Shown: positions 24,844 to 35,404 of the stretch, one piece after another | Layout: every line of letters starts with the position of its first letter | Position numbering within the stretch: position 1 is the stretch's first letter | Source of the DNA: Streptomyces griseoluteus | Lineage (GTDB): Bacteria > Actinomycetota > Actinomycetes > Streptomycetales > Streptomycetaceae | Length of the DNA: 64,000 nucleotides | Assembly (NCBI GenBank): GCA_000717735.1 | Contig: JOBE01000004.1 | Location: forward strand, 133,402-197,401 | Direction: 5' to 3' | The notes under the pieces: model-generated | What the model was told of the DNA's origin: nothing | The model's input: only the letters and a program-made list of their open reading frames with translations | The model's database searches: none | Made by a program: the position numbers and the translations under genes

Positions 24844-24877
24844 AACGGCGGCGCCTCCCCTCGGAGGTGCCGCCGTT
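24844..24877 (+). terminator. Hairpin terminator after the SPW gene
   Basis: AACGGCGGCGCCTCC (24844-24858) pairs with GGAGGTGCCGCCGTT (24863-24877), 15 pairs with one G-T, loop CCTC. Confidence 0.7.
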
Positions 24878-24904
24878 CACTGCCGTACCCGGAAGCCACG
24901 CGGA

Positions 24905-25003
24905 GCCGGTACGGCGTGCTCACCGGGCCTGTGCAGCGCCGGTACGGCGCGTTCACCCGGCCCGAACAGAGCCGGTACGGCGCGTTCGCCCGCGCCGCCT
25001 TGT
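24905..25003 (+). repeat. Three 33-bp tandem repeats before the GNAT-AAA+ gene
   Basis: GCCGGTACGG recurs at 24905, 24938 and 24971, each followed by a CG(C/T)G(T/C)TCACC-like block. The period is exactly 33 bp. The array ends 78 nt before the GTG start of the next gene. It could be an operator array; alternatively, because 33 is divisible by three, it codes an 11-residue repeat (RYGAFTRPEQS) in an open frame joined to that gene. Confidence 0.6.
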
Positions 25004-25080
25004 GCAGGATGGCGCACGACCGGGATCCGGCCGCGCGCCTAGCCTCGCCGCAACGGCACCAACGAGGGGCGGCACCACCG

Positions 25081-26370
25081 GTGAACTGGCACATCCATGA
25101 CTACCGCGAGAGCGATCTCGCCTCCGTCGTCCATCTGATCGACACGACCGCGGAGCTCGGGCAGGAGTCCGTCTTCTCCCTGGCCGAGTGCATCGGTGCC
25201 CTCACCACCCGCCAGCCGGCCGTGGTCGCCGTCCACCAGGGCGCGCCCATCGGCGCCGCGCTCGCCTGCGTGTCCGGCGAGCGGGCCTGGGTCATGCGGA
25301 TCGCGATCTCCTCCGCCTGGCGCGGCCGGGGCCTGGCCAGCGCCCTCCTCGTGGAGCTGGAGCGACGGCTCGTCGCCGCCCGGGTCGGGCGGATCGCGTA
25401 CGTCCTGCCGGAGGAGGAACTCCTCGGCGAGGGCCTCCTGAACGCCGGGTACACGCGCCAGCCGGCCGTCGCGTACTTCGAGAAGGTGGAACCGCTGCAC
25501 GGGCCCGCCGCCGGGCTCCTCGACGACCTGGGCGGCCGGCTGCTCCCCGGCGACCTGTGGGCCAAGGTCGCCGGGATGGAGCGGGAGAAGGACCTGATCG
25601 AGCGCCGGGTGGTGCTGCCGCTCGCCGAGCCGGAGCGGGCCGGGCGCCATGGGGTGCGGCCGCCGCGCGCGGTCTGTCTGTTCGGCCCGCCGGGCACCGG
25701 CAAGACGACGTTCGCCCGCGGCATCGCCTCCCGTCTGGGCTGGCCGTTCGTGGAGATCCTGCCGTCCCGCCTCGCCGACGAGGGGAACCTCGCCGCCGCC
25801 CTGCGGTCGGCGTTCGCGCGGATCGCCGAACTGGAGCGGGTCCTCGTCTTCATCGACGAGGTCGAGGAGATCGCTCCGGTGCGCTCGGAGCCCGCGCAGC
25901 CCGGCGGCATGCACGGGGTGACGAACGAACTCCTCAAGCTGATACCGGGCTTCCGGGAGCGGGACGAGCGGCTGCTCGTCTGCGCGACCAACTCGATCCG
26001 CTCCCTCGACCCTGCCTTCCTGCGCCCCGGACGCTTCGACTACCTCATTCCGATCGGTACGCCTGACAAGGCGGCGCGGGCGGCGATCTGGGCCCGCTAC
26101 ACGGACGGCCGCGCGGACGTCGACATCGACGAACTGGTGCTGGCGAGCGAGCTGTTCACACCCGCCGACATCGAGCACGCGGCCCGGATCGCCGCCCAGG
26201 CCTCCTTCGAGCGTGACCTGCTCGCGGTCGGCGGGCGGGGCGGCGAGGGGCCGGTGCCCGGGGCGAGCACCGCGGACTATCTGGAGGCCATCGGGGAGTG
26301 CCGTCCGACGGTCACCCCCGCGATGGTCGAGCAGTTCGCCTCCGACATCACCACTCACGCCCGGACGTGA
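25081..26370 (+). CDS. GNAT acetyltransferase - AAA+ ATPase fusion protein
   Basis: 429 residues. Residues 1-145 form a GNAT fold: MRIAISSAWRGRGLASALLV is the acetyl-CoA pyrophosphate loop (RGRGLA), preceded by VVAVHQGAPIGAALA. Residues about 165-429 form an AAA+ module of the FtsH/Cdc48-like clade: Walker A GPPGTGKT at 202-209, Walker B VLVFIDEVEE with Asp259/Glu260, sensor 1 CATN near 304, arginine-finger region LRPGRFDYLIP. GTG 25081 is used with a loosely spaced GAGGGG; the frame stays open upstream across 33-bp tandem repeats. It could couple remodelling with acetylation of the same target. The 3' end overlaps the convergent fructokinase gene by 23 bp. Confidence 0.8.
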   Translation: MNWHIHDYRESDLASVVHLIDTTAELGQESVFSLAECIGALTTRQPAVVAVHQGAPIGAALACVSGERAWVMRIAISSAWRGRGLASALLVELERRLVAARVGRIAYVLPEEELLGEGLLNAGYTRQPAVAYFEKVEPLHGPAAGLLDDLGGRLLPGDLWAKVAGMEREKDLIERRVVLPLAEPERAGRHGVRPPRAVCLFGPPGTGKTTFARGIASRLGWPFVEILPSRLADEGNLAAALRSAFARIAELERVLVFIDEVEEIAPVRSEPAQPGGMHGVTNELLKLIPGFRERDERLLVCATNSIRSLDPAFLRPGRFDYLIPIGTPDKAARAAIWARYTDGRADVDIDELVLASELFTPADIEHAARIAAQASFERDLLAVGGRGGEGPVPGASTADYLEAIGECRPTVTPAMVEQFASDITTHART

Positions 26371-27295
26371 CGCCGAACTCCCGCCGGACCGAGTCCAGTT
26401 CGGCCCGGTCGGGCGGCTGCGCGCCGGCCCGGGAGACGGTCACGGCCGCCGCCGCGCCGGCCCTCCGCAGCAGCCCCGCGAGGGAGGCGGCGCCGAGCCC
26501 GCCGAGGGCTTCCCGGCCCTGCCCGGCGAGGGTGTCGAGGACGGCGGACATGAAGGAGTCGCCCGCGCCGACCGTGTCCACGACGGAGACCGGCGGCGCG
26601 TCCGCGGTGACCGTCTCCCGCCGGGTGAGCGCGAGCGACCCGGCGGCGCCCCGGGTGACCAGGACGACGGCGGGGCCGAGGGCGAGCCAGCGGGTGGCGA
26701 CCGTGTGCGGGCTCTCCCCCGGGTACAGCCAGGCGAGGTCCTCGTCGCTGGCCTTCACCAGGTCGCTGAGGGCGACACAGCGCTCCACGCGCCGGACCGC
26801 GTCGGTGTGGTCCCCCATCAGTTCGGGCCGCACGTTCGGGTCGTAGCTGACCGTGGCCCGGTCGCGGAGCCGTTCGGTGACGGCGAGGACGGCCGCCGAG
26901 CCGGGCGCGGTGACGGCCGCGATCGAGCCGATGTGGACGTGGGCGGGGGCGAAGCCGGGGGCGAGCGGGGCCTGGCCCTCCTCCAGCGTCCAGGTGATGT
27001 GGAAGGTGTACGCGGCCTGGCCGTGGGCGTCGAGACCGACGACCGCCGACGGGGTGCGTGGGGGGACGCCGCCGATCTCCACCCGTACGCCCGCGCCCTT
27101 GAGGTGGTCGGCGATCAGCCGCCCGGTGGGGTCGTCGGCGAGCTGGGTGAGCAGGGTGACGTCTCGCCCGAGGCGGCCGAGGCCGTAGGCGACGTTGGCG
27201 GGGCTGCCGCCGGGGTGGACCCGGTCGGCGGTGCCGGAGCCCGCCGGCGCGCGGACGATGTCGGCGACGCACTCGCCGATCACCAGGAAGGACAT
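26348..27295 (-). CDS. PfkB-family fructokinase
   Basis: 315 residues. PfkB features: HPGGSPANVAYGLGRLG near the N-terminus, and DTVGAGDSFMSAVLD with the catalytic base Asp246. It phosphorylates a hexose with ATP, and as the last gene of the fructan operon the substrate is most likely fructose released by the two GH32 enzymes. ATG 27295 has AAGGAG 9 nt upstream, inside the end of the levanase gene; the intergenic gap is 3 nt, so the two are co-translated. Confidence 0.88.
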   Translation of the reverse strand: MSFLVIGECVADIVRAPAGSGTADRVHPGGSPANVAYGLGRLGRDVTLLTQLADDPTGRLIADHLKGAGVRVEIGGVPPRTPSAVVGLDAHGQAAYTFHITWTLEEGQAPLAPGFAPAHVHIGSIAAVTAPGSAAVLAVTERLRDRATVSYDPNVRPELMGDHTDAVRRVERCVALSDLVKASDEDLAWLYPGESPHTVATRWLALGPAVVLVTRGAAGSLALTRRETVTADAPPVSVVDTVGAGDSFMSAVLDTLAGQGREALGGLGAASLAGLLRRAGAAAAVTVSRAGAQPPDRAELDSVRREFGVTSGREW

Positions 27296-27298
27296 GGG

Positions 27299-30200
27299 TC
27301 AGAGCTCCTTGGCGTAGGTGTCCTGGTAGCCGGCCCGGCCCCCGAAGACGTTCAGTCCGACGTGGCCGGCGGCGTAGGTGGCCGCGGTGTCGGTGTGATC
27401 GATGATCCGGTTCCCGTCGAGGAAGACCTCGATGCGGGTGCCCCGGTGGACGATCCGGAGATGGTAGGTGACTCCGTGCCGTACGAGAGCGGGGACCCGG
27501 GCGAGGGCGGTCGCGTCGTCGAATGAGCCGCCCCGGCGTACGGCGAGCCGGACGGCCCGCAGGTCGGGGTCGACGTTGAGGAGGTAGCCGTCGGCGCCGT
27601 CGGCCGAGGCCCGCCACAGCAGGGAGGCGGCGCCCCGGGTGTCGCCGGGGCCGCCGAGCCTGAGCAGGCCGGTGAGTTCGAGGTCGGCGAAGCGGCGGGT
27701 GGACATCGCGTCGCTGTCGCGGTCGAAGGTGCCGGTGTGCCCGGCACCGGTGGCTTCCCAGCGCCCGGCGGGGGCGATGGTGAGGGTGCCGAGGTCGGTA
27801 CGGAACTCCCCCGGCGGCGGGGCGGACGGCGGGGTCGGGAGCGCGTCGGTGAGCCGGCAGGTGGAGGCGAGCCGGTGGAAGGCGAGCTCGGCGATCCGGA
27901 CCGTGCCGCCCTCGGCGGTGAAGGCGATGCCGTCGGCGTCGGCGTCGGGCACGATCAGGCTGGTGACGACGGCCTCGCCGGCGCCGCCGAACACCTCGAC
28001 GGAGCCGGTGTCGACGAGGATCCGGAGCCTGATGCTCCTGCTGCCGTCAGGGGCGGTCACGGCGGCGAGCGGAGCCTCGGTCCTGCCCGCGAAGTACCGG
28101 GTGAAGTCGGTGCGGCCGGAGTCGGTGCGGTCGACGAAGAGGCGTTCGCGCGCGGGGTCGTAGCCGACGAGCGTGGCCCGGCCGTCCTTCGCCCGCAGGT
28201 GGAAGGCGCACCGCGTGGCGGCGCCGGTCGCGGGCAGGACGAGCTCGGCCTCGATCTCGTACGTGGTGCCGGTCAGGCCCGCGCAGAGGTCGGGCGTGCC
28301 GGGTCCGGCCGTGAGGTCCCTGCGTACCGTCGTGCTGGTACGCAGGGAGGTCAGCTCGGCGACGGGCCGCTGGCGCAGGACGGGGCCGTCCGGGCCTGCG
28401 GCGAGGGTGAGTTCGCGGGGGACACTGTGCTGGCCGTTCCAGGGGTGGGTGGGCACGCTGAACGGATAGTCCCAGTTGGTGGTCCAGCCGAGCCAGACGC
28501 GGCGCCCGTCGGGCATGCCGGCGAAGGTGATGGCGGCGTAGAAGTCCCGGCCGTGGTCGCTGCGCGGCGCCGGTCCCGGCGTCTGACGGGCGGTGAAGGA
28601 GGTGCCGTCCCAGCTGCCGGTGAGGTAGCGGGCGGTGGAGCCGTCGGTGGCGCGGACGGCGCCGGTGCTGAGGGTGAGGACCCAGACCGTGCGCGCGGGG
28701 TCGCCGTCGACGGGCAGCGGGAAGAGGTCGGGGCACTCCCAGACACCCCCGCCGGCCACCCACTCCCCGTAGCCGAAGGAGCTGGCGTACGTCCAGTGGA
28801 GGAGGTCACGGGAGGTGAAGAAGCGCAGGTGGTCGCCGCCGGAGACGACCATGACCCACTGGTCGTGGGCCTCGTCCCTGACGACCTTGGGGTCGCGGAA
28901 GTCCCAGCCGCCGTCCGGTCCTCCCGGGTTGCCGACGAGGGGTTCGGGGCCGCCGTACCCCTGCCAGGAGCGGCCCCGGTCCGTGCTGTAGGCGGCGCGG
29001 ACCGACTGGTTCCCGCCGGTCCTGTCCGGGTGGAAGCTCGTGTAGTAGGCGATCAGGCCGGGAGCGCCGCCGAAGAGACCGGACGCGTCGTGGGCGTCGA
29101 CGACGGCGGAACCGGACCAGCAGTGGCCGTGCTCGTTCCAGCCGAGGGCGTCCGGGAGACCGCGCCAGTGGAGGAGGTCCGTGGACACGGCGTGCGCCCA
29201 GCGGCCCTCGTCCTGGTGGAAGAGGTGGTACTCACCGTCGAAGTGGAGGAGACCGTTGGGGTCGCTGCCCCGGCCGGTGCGCGGGGAGTGGTGGACGGCG
29301 GGCCGGAGGGGCTCCGTGAAGTGGTCGCGCACGTCGGCGGCGTACATCTCGTCGAAGTACGCGGTGCCGCCGGCCGCGACGAGCCCGACCGTGGCTCCGG
29401 CGGCGGTCGCGGGGGCGCGCAGGGCGGGCACCCCGTCCACGTACACACGGAACTCGCCCTGGAGCAGGTGGACTTCGACCCGGAACGGGGTGCCGGTACG
29501 CAGCGGGCGGACCGGCGGGGGCGCGGTGGCGAGGCGGGTGCGGCGAGTGTGGTCGAGGAGCGTGACCGTGCCGGTGGCGGTGTCGAGGAGGATCTCGTGG
29601 CCGCGTACGAGGAGTCCGGCGGCGCCCGCGCCCGCGAGCCGCACGTCGGCGGAGACGACGAGGTCGGCACCGTCGGGTGCGGGCGCGGTGCGGAGACCGT
29701 CGTGGCCGCGCAGGCCCTTGAGGTCGCGCGTCCAGGTTCCGGACTTCGTTGCGGCGCCCGCGAGTTCGGAGCGCGGTCCGGCGGCGGTGACGTTCTCGAA
29801 GGCGACGCGTCCGTTGTAGGCGAGGAGGCCCGGGCGGCCCGAGAGGTGCGGGGCGGGGGCCGGGTCCTCGGTGTCGATGACGGGGTCGTAGCCGTCGGGC
29901 CGGAGGAAGTCGCTCTGCAGGTACGCGCGGAGGCGGCGGCCCTCGGCCTCGACACGCAGGCGGTGGACGGTGCCGGGGGTGATCGGGGTGGCGTGGGTGG
30001 CGAGGGTGACGTCGCCGTCGACGCGGTAGAGGCGCAGCCGGCCCAGATTCGGGTCGGCCTCGACGGCGTACCCGCGGGTGCCGGTCGCGTCGGCGCGGAT
30101 CAGGAGGGCGGCGACGGCGTAGGGGTCGTGGACGAGGAGGTCGGCCTGGACGGAGGTGTCGTACGCCTCCTCCGCGGCCGTCGTACGGATGTTGGTGCCG

Positions 30201-30895
30201 CCGGGGGCGACGGCGAGGAGGCCCAGCGGGGTGGGCGTCCAGGTGCCGCCGCCGGCGGCCGTCCAGCCACTGAGGTCGGTGGTGAAGGACCAGCTCCGGG
30301 GCGGCCCGAAGACGACCGTGCCGTCGGTGGCGAGCAGTCCCACGTGGCCGGAGGCGTGACGGCCGTCCTCGACGGCGAGGACCTGGCTTCCGTCGACGTG
30401 GAGGGTGAGGGCCGGCCCGTCGGCGACGGCCTCCAGGGTCGTGCCGGGGCGGCCCGTGGCGGTGGCGAGGGTCTGACCGCTCGCGAGGTCGAGCAGGGCG
30501 ACCCGGCCGGTGGCCGGTTCGAGGACGGCGGCGTACCCGGTGGAGCCGTCCGGGGCGGCCCGCAGGACGAGCCCGCCCCGGGCGTGCGGGGTGGCCGGGT
30601 CGGCCTCGACGCGGGCGGAGTATCCGGCGCGGGCGCCGATCCGGTGCTCGGACATCGCGAGCGCGGTCCCGGCGGTGGCCGTGGCGCGTCGGCCGCCGTC
30701 CGGGGTGCGCTGCCAACTGCCGCTGTACGGCAGGGGGTCGGGGACGAGCGAGGCGAGGGCCTCGGGCGGTGCCTCCGAGCGGCGGCGGGCCGGGGTCGTG
30801 GCCGCGGCGGTGCGGGTGACGAGGGTGGGGAGGAGCGCGAGTCCGCCGGCCTGGAGCAGGGTGCGGCGGTGGAGCGCGACGTCGGGGGTACGCAT
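27299..30895 (-). CDS. Large secreted multidomain GH32 fructan hydrolase (levanase/inulinase type)
   Basis: 1198 residues with a Tat-type signal (HRRTLLQAGGLALLPTLV). Residues about 50-520 are two or three jelly-roll, LamG/DUF1080-like domains with recurring signatures (ARGGLVLRAAPDGSTGYA, LLVRGHEILLDTATG), probable fructan-binding modules. The GH32 catalytic five-blade propeller begins near 530: nucleophile Asp545 in SDPNG, Asp668 in FRDPKV, acid/base Glu720 in ECPDLF. A GH32 C-terminal sandwich (VEVFGGAGEAV) is followed by a further jelly roll to the end (LLWRASADGADGYLLNVD). Most GH32 enzymes are 450-700 residues, so this is unusually large. It would cut polymeric fructan outside the cell for uptake by the ABC importer encoded upstream. 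ATG follows GAGGAGG. Confidence 0.87.
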   Translation of the reverse strand: MRTPDVALHRRTLLQAGGLALLPTLVTRTAAATTPARRRSEAPPEALASLVPDPLPYSGSWQRTPDGGRRATATAGTALAMSEHRIGARAGYSARVEADPATPHARGGLVLRAAPDGSTGYAAVLEPATGRVALLDLASGQTLATATGRPGTTLEAVADGPALTLHVDGSQVLAVEDGRHASGHVGLLATDGTVVFGPPRSWSFTTDLSGWTAAGGGTWTPTPLGLLAVAPGGTNIRTTAAEEAYDTSVQADLLVHDPYAVAALLIRADATGTRGYAVEADPNLGRLRLYRVDGDVTLATHATPITPGTVHRLRVEAEGRRLRAYLQSDFLRPDGYDPVIDTEDPAPAPHLSGRPGLLAYNGRVAFENVTAAGPRSELAGAATKSGTWTRDLKGLRGHDGLRTAPAPDGADLVVSADVRLAGAGAAGLLVRGHEILLDTATGTVTLLDHTRRTRLATAPPPVRPLRTGTPFRVEVHLLQGEFRVYVDGVPALRAPATAAGATVGLVAAGGTAYFDEMYAADVRDHFTEPLRPAVHHSPRTGRGSDPNGLLHFDGEYHLFHQDEGRWAHAVSTDLLHWRGLPDALGWNEHGHCWSGSAVVDAHDASGLFGGAPGLIAYYTSFHPDRTGGNQSVRAAYSTDRGRSWQGYGGPEPLVGNPGGPDGGWDFRDPKVVRDEAHDQWVMVVSGGDHLRFFTSRDLLHWTYASSFGYGEWVAGGGVWECPDLFPLPVDGDPARTVWVLTLSTGAVRATDGSTARYLTGSWDGTSFTARQTPGPAPRSDHGRDFYAAITFAGMPDGRRVWLGWTTNWDYPFSVPTHPWNGQHSVPRELTLAAGPDGPVLRQRPVAELTSLRTSTTVRRDLTAGPGTPDLCAGLTGTTYEIEAELVLPATGAATRCAFHLRAKDGRATLVGYDPARERLFVDRTDSGRTDFTRYFAGRTEAPLAAVTAPDGSRSIRLRILVDTGSVEVFGGAGEAVVTSLIVPDADADGIAFTAEGGTVRIAELAFHRLASTCRLTDALPTPPSAPPPGEFRTDLGTLTIAPAGRWEATGAGHTGTFDRDSDAMSTRRFADLELTGLLRLGGPGDTRGAASLLWRASADGADGYLLNVDPDLRAVRLAVRRGGSFDDATALARVPALVRHGVTYHLRIVHRGTRIEVFLDGNRIIDHTDTAATYAAGHVGLNVFGGRAGYQDTYAKEL

Positions 30896-30979
30896 GGGGG
30901 CCTCCTCGGCGGTGGGGTGGCGCCTGTACGGGACGGGGGCCGGTGCCGGACTCGCTCCGGCACCGGCGGGGGGGCGGTT

Positions 30980-32485
30980 CTACGGCCAGAGCGGGCGGGG
31001 GCCCGTGGTGATGGGCGCCATGTGCCAGGCGTCGAGCCGGTCGACGGTCGCGCGGCCGACGGCGGTGAGGGAGACGCCCGTCGCCGCATCGGGGCGGGTC
31101 GGGTAGACGCGGGCGGTCAGGGCGCGCCCGTTGGCGAAGATCTCCAGTGCGGAGTGGTCCACGAGGACGCGGAGTTCGACCGTGCCGTCCGCTCCGAAGG
31201 GCAGCTCTCCGTGGCGGGGTGCGGTGTCGACGTCGGCGTCGAGGCTGCTCGCCTCGCGGTGGAGCCGGAGGGTGCCCGAGGGGCTGGTGGTGTCGCGGGT
31301 GACCTCGACGACGGTCCGTTCGGCGCCGTCGGGGGTCTCCCGTACGGCGAGGCGTACCGTGGCGCCCGGTGCGAGCCGGAGCGTCGCCTCCAGGTCGAGC
31401 TGGTCGCCCCGGATCGCGTCGAGGGGTGAGTCCGGGCCCGCCTCGAAGGGAGCGACGGCCACGTGGTCGCGGCGCAGCTTCTCCAGCTCGGGCACGGGGG
31501 TCTGGGCGAGCGCGCCGCCGGCGCCCTGGGTGACGAGGCGCGGCAGGGACATGACCCCGGACCATCCGGCGCGGGCGGTGGCCTCCTCGCCTCGGCCCTC
31601 CTGGAGCCAGCCGAACATGATCCGGCGGCCGTGGGCGTCCAGGGTCGACTGCGGGGCGTAGAAGTAGTTGCGGCCGTAGTCGAGCCGGTGCAGGGCGGTC
31701 GGTTCGAAGCGGTCCTCCGTGTAGCGGCCCGTCCAGTACAGCGGGTGGAACGTCGCGCCCTCGTCCCAGGCGGAGAAGGCGAGCACGTCGACGTCGCCGA
31801 CGCGGAAGAGGTCGACGCACTCCCACATGGTGCCGGTCCAGTCGAGGTCGGCCGGGGTGCCGTGGGCCGCGTCGCCGGTGAGCAGCGGGCCGACGTACCG
31901 CCAGTGGCGCAGGTCCTCGGACTCGTACAGGAAGGCGGTGCCGCCCCGGCCCCGGACCCCGGAGCCGACGAGCTGGCGCCAGACGGGACCCTCACGCCAG
32001 ACGCAGTGGTCGCGGTACGCGGTGACGTCGAGGCCCGTGGGCGGCGCGGGGATCACCGGGTTGCCGGGGTCCTTCGTCCAGTGGCGAAGGTCGGGGCTGC
32101 CGGTGGCGACGCAGGGCAGTTCACGCTCGCCGTGCCGGCCGGAGTAGACGAGGGTGGGCACTCCCCCGTCGTCGACGAGGACCCCGGACCAGCAGCCGTC
32201 GCGGTCGGGTCCCGTGGTGCCGGGGACCAGGGCGACGGGCTCGTCGGTCCAGGTGACGAGGTCGGTGCTGGTGGCGTGGCCCCAGTGGATGCGGTGGTGG
32301 GCGGGGGCGAGCGGGTTGTACTGGTAGAAGAGGTGGTAGACGCCGTTCCAGTGGCTGAGCCCGTTGGGGTCGTTGAGCCAGCCGCCGGGCGAGGTGAAGT
32401 GGAAGCGGGGCCGGTGCGGGTCGCGGAAGGCGCGCTCGGCGAGGCCTTCCCCTGTGAGGGGGGCGGCGATCAGTTCGTGGGTCAT
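30980..32485 (-). CDS. GH32 beta-fructosidase, probably intracellular
   Basis: 501 residues without signal peptide. GH32 motifs: Asp39 in WLNDPNG (nucleophile), YRDH (transition-state Asp; the usual Pro is replaced by His), Glu222 in WECVDLF (acid/base) and the C-terminal sandwich ending [15 protein letters not shown]. It should split imported sucrose or fructo-oligosaccharides in the cytosol. The ATG overlaps the stop of the ATPase gene (ATGA), so it is translationally coupled to the transporter. Confidence 0.88.
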   Translation of the reverse strand: MTHELIAAPLTGEGLAERAFRDPHRPRFHFTSPGGWLNDPNGLSHWNGVYHLFYQYNPLAPAHHRIHWGHATSTDLVTWTDEPVALVPGTTGPDRDGCWSGVLVDDGGVPTLVYSGRHGERELPCVATGSPDLRHWTKDPGNPVIPAPPTGLDVTAYRDHCVWREGPVWRQLVGSGVRGRGGTAFLYESEDLRHWRYVGPLLTGDAAHGTPADLDWTGTMWECVDLFRVGDVDVLAFSAWDEGATFHPLYWTGRYTEDRFEPTALHRLDYGRNYFYAPQSTLDAHGRRIMFGWLQEGRGEEATARAGWSGVMSLPRLVTQGAGGALAQTPVPELEKLRRDHVAVAPFEAGPDSPLDAIRGDQLDLEATLRLAPGATVRLAVRETPDGAERTVVEVTRDTTSPSGTLRLHREASSLDADVDTAPRHGELPFGADGTVELRVLVDHSALEIFANGRALTARVYPTRPDAATGVSLTAVGRATVDRLDAWHMAPITTGPRPLWP

Positions 32486-33485
32486 GCGGCGGTGGTCTCG
32501 GCTTCCGGGGAGTCCGCGCTCTGGAGCACGCGGTGGGCGATGTCGTGGGCGGGCGCGTACAGGTGGCAGCGCACCCAGTGCGGCTGTCCGGCGTCCTCGC
32601 CCACGGTGTGGCGTACGGGGATGGTGGAGCTGCACGTGCCGTCGTCGTACGGGCAGGAGTCGGGCGCGAGGACGGCGGCCCGCAGCCGGGCCCGTTCGGC
32701 CTTGTCGTAGCCCGTGCGCCGGGTGGGGTCGGGGACGGCGGACAGCAGCAGCCGGGTGTAGGGGTGGGCGGGGGCGTCCATGACGGCGAGCGAGTCGCCG
32801 CCCTCGACGAGTTCGCCCGCGAACATCACGGCGGTGGTGTCGGCGAGGTAGCGGGCCGAGCCCAGGTCGTGGGTGATGTACAGCATGGAGAGGCCGCGTT
32901 CGTCGCGGAGCCTGCGCAGCAGGTTGAGCACGCCGACCCGGACGGACACGTCGAGCATGGAGGTCGGCTCGTCGGCGAGGAGGACGCTCGGTCCGACGGC
33001 GAGGGCCCGTGCGACGGCGACGCGCTGCCGCTGTCCGCCGGAGAGTTCGTGCGGGTACGCGTCGAGCATGTCGGCGGTGAGGCCGACCTCCTCCGTGAGG
33101 GCGGCGAGCCGGTCCCGGTCGGCGGGGTGGCCGTGCAGGACGAGGGCGCGGGTGAGGAAGTGGTCGATGCGGTGGACGGGGTTGAGGGAGCCGAAGGGGT
33201 CCTGGAACACCATCTGGACGGTGCTCCGGTACGTACGGGAGGCGCGGCGGCGTTCGGTGCGCAGGACGTCCTCGCCGTCGAGGAGGATCTGCCCCGAGGT
33301 GGGGCGTTCGAGGCGGGCGAGGCAGCGGGCGATGGTGGACTTGCCGCTGCCCGACTCGCCGACGAGGGCGGTGACGCGGCCCGGGTCGAGGTCGAGGTCG
33401 ACGCCGTTGACGGCCCGGACGCGGCGCCGGGAGAAGACGGAGCCGACGGGGAAGTCCTTGGTGAGGTTCCGGATCTGGAGGAGTG

Positions 33486-33489
<4 letters not shown>
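32482..33489 (-). CDS. ABC importer ATPase, OppF/DppF type
   Basis: 335 residues. Walker [11 protein letters not shown]-loop [12 protein letters not shown], signature [10 protein letters not shown], Walker [10 protein letters not shown], switch His in YITHD. The C-terminal oligopeptide-ABC extension contains the Cys-rich segment ([10 protein letters not shown]). ATG 33489 overlaps the stop of the other ATPase (TCATG region). Partner of the 33486-34457 ATPase in a heterodimer energising the two permeases. Confidence 0.88.
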
Positions 33490-34453
<964 letters not shown>

Positions 34454-34457
<4 letters not shown>

Positions 34458-35389
34458 CTCTTCCTCCTTCGCCGGGACCGGAGCCGCGGGTTGGTGATCT
34501 CGTCGACCGCGTAGTTGACCAGGGCGAGCGCGAAGGCGACGAGGGCGATGGCCAGGCCGGAGGGGACGAACGCCCACCAGGCTCCGGTCATCAGGGCGCC
34601 GTCGTTGCCGGCCCAGTAGAGGTTGGTGCCCCAGCTGACGACGGAGGCGTCGCCGAGGCCGAGGAACTCCAGGCCGGCCTGGGCGCCGATGCCGAAGATG
34701 ACGCAGCCGAGCAGGGTGGTCATCACCACGGACGCCATGTTCGGCAGGATCTCCCGGAACATGATCCGCAGTGGCCGCTCGCCCGTGACCACGGCGGCGG
34801 CGACGAAGTCCTTGCCGCGGATGGAGGTGGCCTGGGCGCGCAGGACGCGGGCGGAGCCGGCCCAGCCGGTGATGGTGAGGACGAGGACGACGGTGGTGGT
34901 GCCCGGCGGCAGGAACGCGGCCAGGATGACGAGCAGCGGCAGCCCCGGCAGCAGCAGGAAGACGTTGGTGACGAGGGTCAGCAGGTCGTCGACGAGCTTG
35001 CCGAGATAGGCGGAGGCGAGACCGACGAGCAGGGCGACCAGGGTGGCGGCGATGCCGACGGTGAAGCCGACGAGCAGCGAGCTGCGGGTGCCCCGGAGGG
35101 TGAGGGCGAGGACGTCCTGCCCCTTGGCGGTGGTGCCGAGCCAGTGGTCGGCGGAGGGCGGGGTGGCGCCGAGGTCGGTGATGAGGGACGGGTCGCCGGG
35201 GGCGAGGACCGGGGCGAGCAGGCCGGCCAGGGCGAAGACGGCGAGCAGCAGGAGCCCGGCGCGGGCCTTGCGGTCGGCGAGCAGCCGGCGGCCTAGGCCC
35301 CGGCGGGCCGGGCGCGAAGCGCCCGGGGAGCGCGTGGGCGGGTCGTGGGACACGGCGGTGGCGGTGTCCGGGGTATCGAGGACGGGCAT
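34454..35389 (-). CDS. ABC importer permease, OppC/DppC type
   Basis: 311 residues. N-terminal cytosolic tail, first helix AGLLLLAVFALAGLLAPVLA, an extracytoplasmic segment with HWLGTTAKGQDVL, then five helices. The EAA-type loop (AAAVVTGERPLRIMFREILPN) docks on the ATPases. The family normally follows DppB, as here, with a 15-bp gap. Confidence 0.88.
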
Positions 35390-35404
35390 GTCGGTGGTCC
35401 CTCC

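Noticed and set aside
27737..31429. 1230-codon open frame opposite the levanase gene
   Set aside because: Shadow caused by high GC; the levanase on the other strand has complete GH32 motifs.
30980..32485. YRDH in place of YRDP as a sign of an inactive GH32
   Set aside because: The transition-state Asp itself is present, as are the nucleophile and acid/base; the neighbouring residue varies in the family.
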